DNA of 33,964 nt from Aquimarina amphilecti (GTDB lineage: Bacteria > Bacteroidota > Bacteroidia > Flavobacteriales > Flavobacteriaceae), in assembly GCF_900109375.1 (NCBI RefSeq), contig NZ_FOAB01000008.1, positions 1 through 33,964 on the forward strand, in the 5' to 3' direction. Position numbers and translations under genes: made by a program. Positions within the stretch are counted from its first letter, which is position 1. Every line of letters starts with the position of its first letter. Positions 29,296-33,964 of the stretch are shown here, piece by piece. Under the pieces are notes generated by a model. It saw only the letters and a list, made by a program, of their open reading frames with translations. It made no database searches and had not been told where the DNA came from.

Positions 29296-30792
29296 ACTAT
29301 TATTACCATCTCCATCGCCCCCATTATCATCATCTCCTTCTACAGTTAAAGTAAAAACGACTTCACTTTGTTTACCATCATTATCAGTAGCTACAGCTTT
29401 AACCGTATACGTTCCTATAGATCTTCCATTTACTTCTTGTGGATTAGGAGAACTATTATGACCCCACTCATAAGGTGCTACATTTTCCTGACGAATAAGA
29501 CTATTATTGATATATAATTTTACATTAGAAACGCTACCATCTGAATCAGAAGTATTAGCAACTACGGTAAGATCATATCCTTCTTGTACCGTAATATTAC
29601 CCGATGGTGATGCAAATGAAACATTTGGAGCTTGATTACTAGTTTGCGCTTTAACTATTACTGTTCTTGAGACTTCTGTAGAAAGCCCTTCTTGTCCTTC
29701 TTCAAAAGCTCTCGCTCCTATAGTGTATGTACCTGCTGAAGTCGGTGTCCAAGTAACCGTATAAGGAGCCGTTTGATCTTGATCATAATAGCTACCGTTT
29801 ACTTTAAAATTAACTCGATCAACATCTCCATCAGGATCCGAAGCGTTTGCTCTTAAGACAATTGTTTCTCCTAAAGTAAACTCTCGATTATTCTGAGATG
29901 GATTCGTTAAGGCTACTGTTGGTGGTTTATTAGAATCAGAAGAAGTCCCCGAAGGAGTTGCAGCTGCTAAAGTTGTAGCGACTCTCATTTCGTCATAATA
30001 AGTGCTAACATCAAAGTTGCACGCATTAGAATTATATGATCCCCATTTCGGATATACAACAGTACCATCAAATGTTTTATGATATGCTCTCTTACCATCC
30101 GAGGACAACGTTACTTTATAATCCTGAAATCCTGAATTGGTTAAAGTTTGTTTCTCTCCATTATACCAGAATTCTATATATCCTACATCTTTATTTCTAG
30201 ACAGTTTTATTTTTATGACAAAACTCACCCAAGTATTTTCTGGAATAGATTTATTCCATAAAGTAGTTTTGCGTCTGCTAATAGATCCACTACAAGAATT
30301 CCACGACGGATAACAAGGACCCCAAGCACTAAGACTTAAGTTCCCATTGCCATACCCCATATTAAGAGGGTAATTTTGAGTATTATTTTGATTACCCGCA
30401 TCAGTTTTCCACTGCCACACAGCGATTCCGCTAGTAATATTAGGAGTTGAATTTATTTTCCATCTCCATCCATAATATAGTACATCTCCATCCTTAGGTA
30501 TATGATTATTAACAGAGCCTGTTGTTCTGGCAAATTCCCCTCTTTTCTGACCTTTCGGTTTACGAACTCTCCAAACTTTTCCATATTCCGAATCATTCGT
30601 AGTAGTAGCTGTAGATGAATTATTAGATTGATTATTACAGTAATCTCCAGCATTACCAGAATCAAATCTTCTGAAGCTGCTATTCACACTCTTATTAGGA
30701 TCTCCATACCAAAGCACTTGGCTATGTGCATAAACCCCTGCTAATAGAAATATTATTATAAAAACCGTATTTCTAATTTCATTTTTTTTCAT
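28654..30792 (-). CDS. Secreted jelly-roll polysaccharide lyase, probable PL28-type ulvan lyase, with T9SS tail
   Basis: The 712-residue protein has a signal peptide (1-25, ending AHSQ). A catalytic-type jelly-roll of about 28 kDa follows (about 26-280), with the blocks [55 protein letters not shown] and [18 protein letters not shown]. Alternating aromatic and basic strands of this type are found in the heparinase-I-like lyases, and size and motifs fit the PL28 ulvan lyases best; PL7-, PL14- or PL20-like families are alternatives. Two Ig-like domains (about 287-480, the second with APYEWG) lead to the shared 213-residue tail (500-712) ending in a T9SS domain (YPNPVKDN). PL28 enzymes cut between rhamnose-3-sulfate and uronate by beta-elimination, leaving an unsaturated uronyl end, which matches the KduI/KduD operon. 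Neighbours on the same strand share its tail. Confidence 0.75.
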   Translation of the reverse strand: MKKNEIRNTVFIIIFLLAGVYAHSQVLWYGDPNKSVNSSFRRFDSGNAGDYCNNQSNNSSTATTTNDSEYGKVWRVRKPKGQKRGEFARTTGSVNNHIPKDGDVLYYGWRWKINSTPNITSGIAVWQWKTDAGNQNNTQNYPLNMGYGNGNLSLSAWGPCYPSWNSCSGSISRRKTTLWNKSIPENTWVSFVIKIKLSRNKDVGYIEFWYNGEKQTLTNSGFQDYKVTLSSDGKRAYHKTFDGTVVYPKWGSYNSNACNFDVSTYYDEMRVATTLAAATPSGTSSDSNKPPTVALTNPSQNNREFTLGETIVLRANASDPDGDVDRVNFKVNGSYYDQDQTAPYTVTWTPTSAGTYTIGARAFEEGQEGLSTEVSRTVIVKAQTSNQAPNVSFASPSGNITVQEGYDLTVVANTSDSDGSVSNVKLYINNSLIRQENVAPYEWGHNSSPNPQEVNGRSIGTYTVKAVATDNDGKQSEVVFTLTVEGDDDNGGDGDGNNSCSFGTPINSGLNAMDKLTYSNVHVLGSDGPKLGNFRKFTINWVPSNNGLYQFAINTNNGSPDWYVDFKTTMTFQLKNSNPEVTLNNTGFEGLDGSYWVTQEANSFVMVSKTKDFAIYFSNSSSVPDCNRSSGINNIEEKMIVYPNPVKDNVIYIGGLSTKTKILQIVDLQGRIIKELNSTNTSETMDVSELPSGPYLLISRSKNSKQSFLFIK

Positions 30793-30881
30793 AATTCAAG
30801 ATGGTATTGTTACATATTGATTCGTAATATTATTATCCCCCCAATATGTGCTTGATTAGTTGGTTAGTTATACCTATTCCT
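30793..30881. other. Short spacer between the two lyase genes
   Basis: Only the part next to the upstream stop (GTTATACCTATTCCT, 30866-30880) matches the spacers at 28488-28653 and 33594-33808. The rest is unrelated and lacks their hairpin and the AAACTAGTC/GACTAGTTT pair. The 89-nt length and lack of an obvious hairpin suggest that the two lyase genes are co-transcribed. Confidence 0.6.
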
Positions 30882-31523
30882 TTATTTAATGAATAAAAAG
30901 GATTGTTTCGAATTCTTACTTCTACTAATCAGTAAATATGGACCAGAAGGAAGTTCTGAAACATCCATGGTTTCTGATGTGTTTGTAGAATTTAATTCTT
31001 TGATTATTCGTCCTTGGAGATCGACAATTTGTAATACTTTGGCCTTAGAAGATAATCCTCCAATATAGATGATATTATCTTTTACAGGATTAGGGTATAC
31101 CACCATCTTCTCTTCAATATTATCAATATCTGAGGATCTATTACAATCTGGAACAGATGATGAATTACTGAAATATATGGCGAAGTCCTTTGTCTTAGAA
31201 ACCAATATAAAACTATTAGTATCTCTGGTAACCCAATAAGATCCATCGAGACCTTCAAATCCAGTATTATTCAAAGTAACTTCTGGATTAGAATTCTTTA
31301 ATTGAAAAGTCATCGTAGCTTTAAAATCTACATACCATTCTGGAGTTCCATTATTGGTATTGATAGCAAACTGATATAATCCATTATTAGCAGGAACCCA
31401 ATTAATGGTAAACTTTCGGAAACTACCTAGTTTTGGACCATCATTACCTAAGACATGTACATTAGAATACGATATCTTATCCATAGCACTAAGACCGCTA
31501 TTGATAGGTGTACCAAATGAACA
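30882..31523 (-). repeat. Shared 3'-terminal coding block, copy 3 (BNR_4 lyase gene)
   Basis: This 642-nt block encodes residues 691-903 and ends with the same [14 protein letters not shown] tail as copies 2 and 4. The upstream catalytic parts of these genes are unrelated, so only the module and sorting domain are shared. Confidence 0.9.
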
Positions 31524-33593
31524 ACTATTGCTTCCTCCGTCAGAGTTGCTACTTTTTACTATTACAGTTCTGGATACTTCTGTTGATAATCCTTCTTTGT
31601 CAAAAGCTTTAGCTCCTATGGTATATGTCCCAGATACAGTTGGTGTCCAAGTTACATTGAAAGGCCTATCTCGATCTTGTTTGAAAAAAGAACCATTTAC
31701 TTTAAAATTGACATAATTTAAGTTCCCGTCTGGATCAGAGGCATTTGCTCCTAACGCAACAGTTTCTCCCAAAATGAACTCTTGATTATTCTGAGAAGGG
31801 TTCGTTAAAGAAACTGTTGGTAATTGATTGCTTGTTTCTTCTTTTACTATTACTGTTCTAGATACTTCTATAGAAAGCCCATCTTTATCAAACGCTTTAG
31901 CTCCAATAACATATGTCCCTGCTGTTGTCGGTGTCCAGGTAACATTAAAGGGGCTATCCTGATCTTGTCTAAAAAAGGAACCATTTATTTTAAAATTGAC
32001 ATAATCTAAATTTCCATCTGGATCCGAGGCATTTGCTCCTAGCGCAACAGTTTCTCCTAGAATAAATTCTTGATTATCTTGTGCAGGATTCGTTAAGGAA
32101 ACTGTCGGTGGTTTATTTTCTTCGTTCTTAATTCCTAAATCAATAATCTGTAAGTACAATGGCTGCTTATCTCCTGATTTCTTTTCCATCAAGTAGTAGT
32201 ACAATTTTCCATCATTGATATAAGGAACACCATGCCTAAATTTCTTTCCATTTGTTGGAGCATATATCCTGGTAAAATTATTTTTACCTCCGTCTGCTTT
32301 CTCTACGTAAACACGGTTATTATTAATACCAATAATATAAATATTATTATCATATGTATATAATTGGTCACCACCCGAAAAATTTGTTGAAGTAATAAAA
32401 CTTGAACTACCCGCTGGCTTATACGTATGTACATTTTTGGTTACGTTATTTTTAGTGTCTCTAACTTTACCTATAATATGCACATCTCCCCTATCTGTTA
32501 CGGTCCAATCAAAACCTTGGACGATATAAACCTCATCTTTACCGGTTGCTGAAACCAAATTACCAGGTTCATAAACTTTTAATAAATCTGCATTTGCAAA
32601 AGGAATACTCACCGAGCTTCCTGAGTGATCTTTCCATTGACTTCTACCACTTTGGTCATTAGAATACCCATAATAGAAACCATTCTGATATAAGTACTTA
32701 TCATTTTTGTTAGCACTTCTTCTTTGGAACCCAACTCTTAGTTTACCATTTATATATTTCATACTTCCATAAAGTCCCCAATTAAATTGTTGACCATTAT
32801 TTTTAGCATTTAATTTATTAAATTGAGTTAATCTATCCCATTTCGAAGTTCCTGCATTATATTTATTAAAAACATATGCACCATTGTCATTCCCTCCTCT
32901 TCGCATGTGCATTAATAAGTCTCCATCATCATTTAGGAAAAACTTAGGGTATGTAAGATCTTGAAACTGCTGAGGATCGGGAGTGCCATTTAAACTTACA
33001 TGGGTGTAGTCATTAGTTCCGTCCGGAATAAAGAGACTTAATTTAAAGTCCGAGTCTGGAACTGTAGCCGCATTCTTTTCAGAGTATGCATATCTAAAAT
33101 AATCATTCCTTGAAAATCCTGTATTATTATAAGAATGCATATCATAAAGCATATGGATAGTCCCATTCTTAGGACTAACACCAACTGCTATTGTGTTATG
33201 AGATTCTCCTATCCACCATTTACCATTTAATCCTGTATGAGTATGAGGAAATTCAATAGTTTTAATGACACCTGTACTGGTATTATATCTAGAAAGCATG
33301 ACATGCCTATTATATTTACCTCCTTTATACCAAGTCATAAAAACAAACTGTTTATACTTCTTAATACAATCTCCATGGGCTGATATTCTATTTCCAAAAA
33401 AATAATCATATCCCGACCCATTGTTTGGAGCATTTCGATCTACTTTTTTTCCATCGAAAAACAGGCCTATATCCGTAATCTTTGTTTCTTCTTCTAATTG
33501 AACTTGAGCTGTACTATAATAATTAGCTAATAAAAAACATATTAAACAGGCAAAGACTGTTTTTGTTTTATTTGAGTTAGTAAAATAATTCAT
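30882..33593 (-). CDS. Secreted seven-bladed beta-propeller lyase (BNR_4), probable PL24/PL25-type ulvan lyase, with T9SS tail
   Basis: The 903-residue protein has a signal peptide (about 1-29, ending YSTAQ). A BNR_4-type propeller (about 35-485) includes [50 protein letters not shown] and [11 protein letters not shown]. Histidines H132 and H153, 21 residues apart, sit in the two most conserved blocks, with [13 protein letters not shown] nearby, which is the pattern I associate with the active site of the PL24/PL25 ulvan lyases. Two tandem Ig-like domains (about 493-680) are products of a 288-bp internal repeat. The shared 213-residue tail (691-903) follows, ending in a T9SS domain. The enzyme would cut ulvan at the cell surface by beta-elimination. 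I cannot separate PL24 from PL25 by eye, and a related BNR_4 lyase on another polymer is possible. Confidence 0.8.
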   Translation of the reverse strand: MNYFTNSNKTKTVFACLICFLLANYYSTAQVQLEEETKITDIGLFFDGKKVDRNAPNNGSGYDYFFGNRISAHGDCIKKYKQFVFMTWYKGGKYNRHVMLSRYNTSTGVIKTIEFPHTHTGLNGKWWIGESHNTIAVGVSPKNGTIHMLYDMHSYNNTGFSRNDYFRYAYSEKNAATVPDSDFKLSLFIPDGTNDYTHVSLNGTPDPQQFQDLTYPKFFLNDDGDLLMHMRRGGNDNGAYVFNKYNAGTSKWDRLTQFNKLNAKNNGQQFNWGLYGSMKYINGKLRVGFQRRSANKNDKYLYQNGFYYGYSNDQSGRSQWKDHSGSSVSIPFANADLLKVYEPGNLVSATGKDEVYIVQGFDWTVTDRGDVHIIGKVRDTKNNVTKNVHTYKPAGSSSFITSTNFSGGDQLYTYDNNIYIIGINNNRVYVEKADGGKNNFTRIYAPTNGKKFRHGVPYINDGKLYYYLMEKKSGDKQPLYLQIIDLGIKNEENKPPTVSLTNPAQDNQEFILGETVALGANASDPDGNLDYVNFKINGSFFRQDQDSPFNVTWTPTTAGTYVIGAKAFDKDGLSIEVSRTVIVKEETSNQLPTVSLTNPSQNNQEFILGETVALGANASDPDGNLNYVNFKVNGSFFKQDRDRPFNVTWTPTVSGTYTIGAKAFDKEGLSTEVSRTVIVKSSNSDGGSNSCSFGTPINSGLSAMDKISYSNVHVLGNDGPKLGSFRKFTINWVPANNGLYQFAINTNNGTPEWYVDFKATMTFQLKNSNPEVTLNNTGFEGLDGSYWVTRDTNSFILVSKTKDFAIYFSNSSSVPDCNRSSDIDNIEEKMVVYPNPVKDNIIYIGGLSSKAKVLQIVDLQGRIIKELNSTNTSETMDVSELPSGPYLLISRSKNSKQSFLFIK
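31558..32117 (-). repeat. Tandem 288-bp repeat encoding two Ig-like domains
   Basis: Two head-to-tail copies with a period of 288 nt (96 codons) begin at plus-strand positions 31558 and 31846. They encode near-identical Ig-like domains ([25 protein letters not shown], [15 protein letters not shown], SRTVIVK). Single related copies occur in the PL28-like gene (about 29645-29935) and the DUF5060 gene (about 25130-25400). The domain has therefore been copied within and between neighbouring genes. Confidence 0.9.
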
Positions 33594-33808
33594 AATTATT
33601 TTCAGAATATTTTGAGGTTAAATTTTAATAATAGAAACTAGTCTACTAAGCCACCTTCTTTTGACAGCTAAAAATTGATGTAAAACAAAAAATAGCGTGT
33701 TACATCAGTAATCTTTCATTTTACCTTTTTGAAATAGTATACATAGATTGATAATCTAACTATCAACCTATGTATACTTGACTAGTTTGGTGGGATTATA
33801 CCTATTCC
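33594..33808 (-). repeat. Duplicated spacer, copy B
   Basis: This is the counterpart of the spacer at 28488-28653, with the same outer blocks, including the AAACTAGTC (33635-33643) and GACTAGTTT (33780-33788) pair. About 50 extra nt lie between the CTAAAAATTGATGTAA block and the hairpin. It separates the truncated right-edge gene from the BNR_4 lyase gene. Confidence 0.85.
33737..33777 (-). terminator. 3'-UTR hairpin after the right-edge gene (possible terminator)
   Basis: A 17-nt arm, GTATACATAGATTGATA (33737-33753), pairs with TATCAACCTATGTATAC (33761-33777) around a 7-nt loop. The one mismatch is a G-U wobble in the minus transcript, so pairing is complete only in the orientation of the genes. 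It lies 32 nt after the truncated gene's stop. Confidence 0.55.
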
Positions 33809-33964
33809 TTATTTAATAAATAAAAAGGATTGTTTAGAGTTCTTACTTCTACTAATCAGTAAATATGGTCCAGAAGGAAGTTCTGAAACATCCATGGTTT
33901 CTGAAGTGTTTGTAGAATTTAATTCTTTGATTATTCGTCCTTGGAGATCAACAATCTGTAAGAT
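33809..33964 (-). CDS. C-terminal fragment of another T9SS-secreted protein of the same cluster
   Basis: An open frame enters from the right edge and stops at 33809, giving 51 residues. They read [19 protein letters not shown], then [17 protein letters not shown], then [15 protein letters not shown]. This is the end of a type A T9SS sorting domain, identical in sequence to the end of the PL28-like lyase. The DNA differs from that gene at two synonymous positions in about 153. The gene therefore very probably carries the same 213-residue tail and encodes another secreted enzyme of this locus. Its catalytic domain lies outside the window and cannot be named. Confidence 0.9.
   Translation of the reverse strand: MLQIVDLQGRIIKELNSTNTSETMDVSELPSGPYLLISRSKNSKQSFLFIK

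Noticed and set aside
31558..32117. Tandem direct repeats considered as a CRISPR-like array
   Set aside because: The repeats are 288 nt long, have no spacers, are in frame and encode Ig-like domains.
30882..33593. BNR-type propeller considered as a sialidase
   Set aside because: No sialidase arginine triad or Asp-box series (SxDxGxTW) is visible. The conserved blocks fit BNR_4 lyases, and the locus has no sialic acid genes.

Overview
The window looks like a polysaccharide utilisation locus from a marine flavobacterium (Bacteroidota). The DNA is AT-rich, there are no Shine-Dalgarno-type leaders, and it carries a SusC/SusD pair, a hybrid two-component regulator and several proteins with type IX secretion (T9SS) C-termini. 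The genus cannot be fixed from the sequence; an Aquimarina- or Formosa-like organism is a guess. The likely substrate is an acidic, uronate-containing algal polysaccharide. Ulvan fits best, because one product resembles the BNR_4 beta-propeller ulvan lyases (PL24/PL25) and another resembles the jelly-roll PL28 ulvan lyases. Both are motif-level calls made without a database search.

Layout. (1) 1-9297, minus strand: the first 25 codons of a SusD-like lipoprotein, a SusC-like TonB-dependent transporter, a 1368-residue hybrid two-component regulator, and a secreted beta-helix protein of DUF4955 type. (2) 9298-9747: a divergent intergenic region with several inverted repeats. (3) 9748-19074, plus strand: a tight ten-gene operon, with genes overlapping by up to 4 bp or separated by up to 18 bp. 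It encodes an SDR-type mannonate oxidoreductase, UxuA, KduI, KduD, a DUF4861 lipoprotein, KdgK, KdgA, and a DctP-DctQ-DctM TRAP transporter. (4) 19137-33964, minus strand: four large secreted multimodular proteins (a G8/beta-helix protein, a DUF5060/TIM-barrel protein, a PL28-like lyase and a BNR_4 lyase) and the C-terminal end of a fifth cut by the window edge.

How it fits together (inference). T9SS-exported lyases cut the polymer outside the cell. SusCD imports oligosaccharides, and the hybrid regulator senses them in the periplasm. Uronate monomers cross the inner membrane through the TRAP system. Unsaturated uronate goes through KduI and KduD, and saturated glucuronate through the mannonate branch, to KDG. 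KdgK and KdgA then convert KDG to pyruvate and glyceraldehyde-3-phosphate. No GH88/GH105 unsaturated uronyl hydrolase, sulfatase, rhamnosidase or UxaC isomerase is present here; they may lie outside the window.

The most unusual points are these. An exactly 213-residue C-terminal block is shared by three adjacent secreted proteins and apparently by the fourth, truncated one. The spacers between these genes are duplicated and carry hairpins with a compensatory base-pair change. Several domains of unknown function (G8, DUF5060, DUF4955, DUF4861) are embedded in the pathway.
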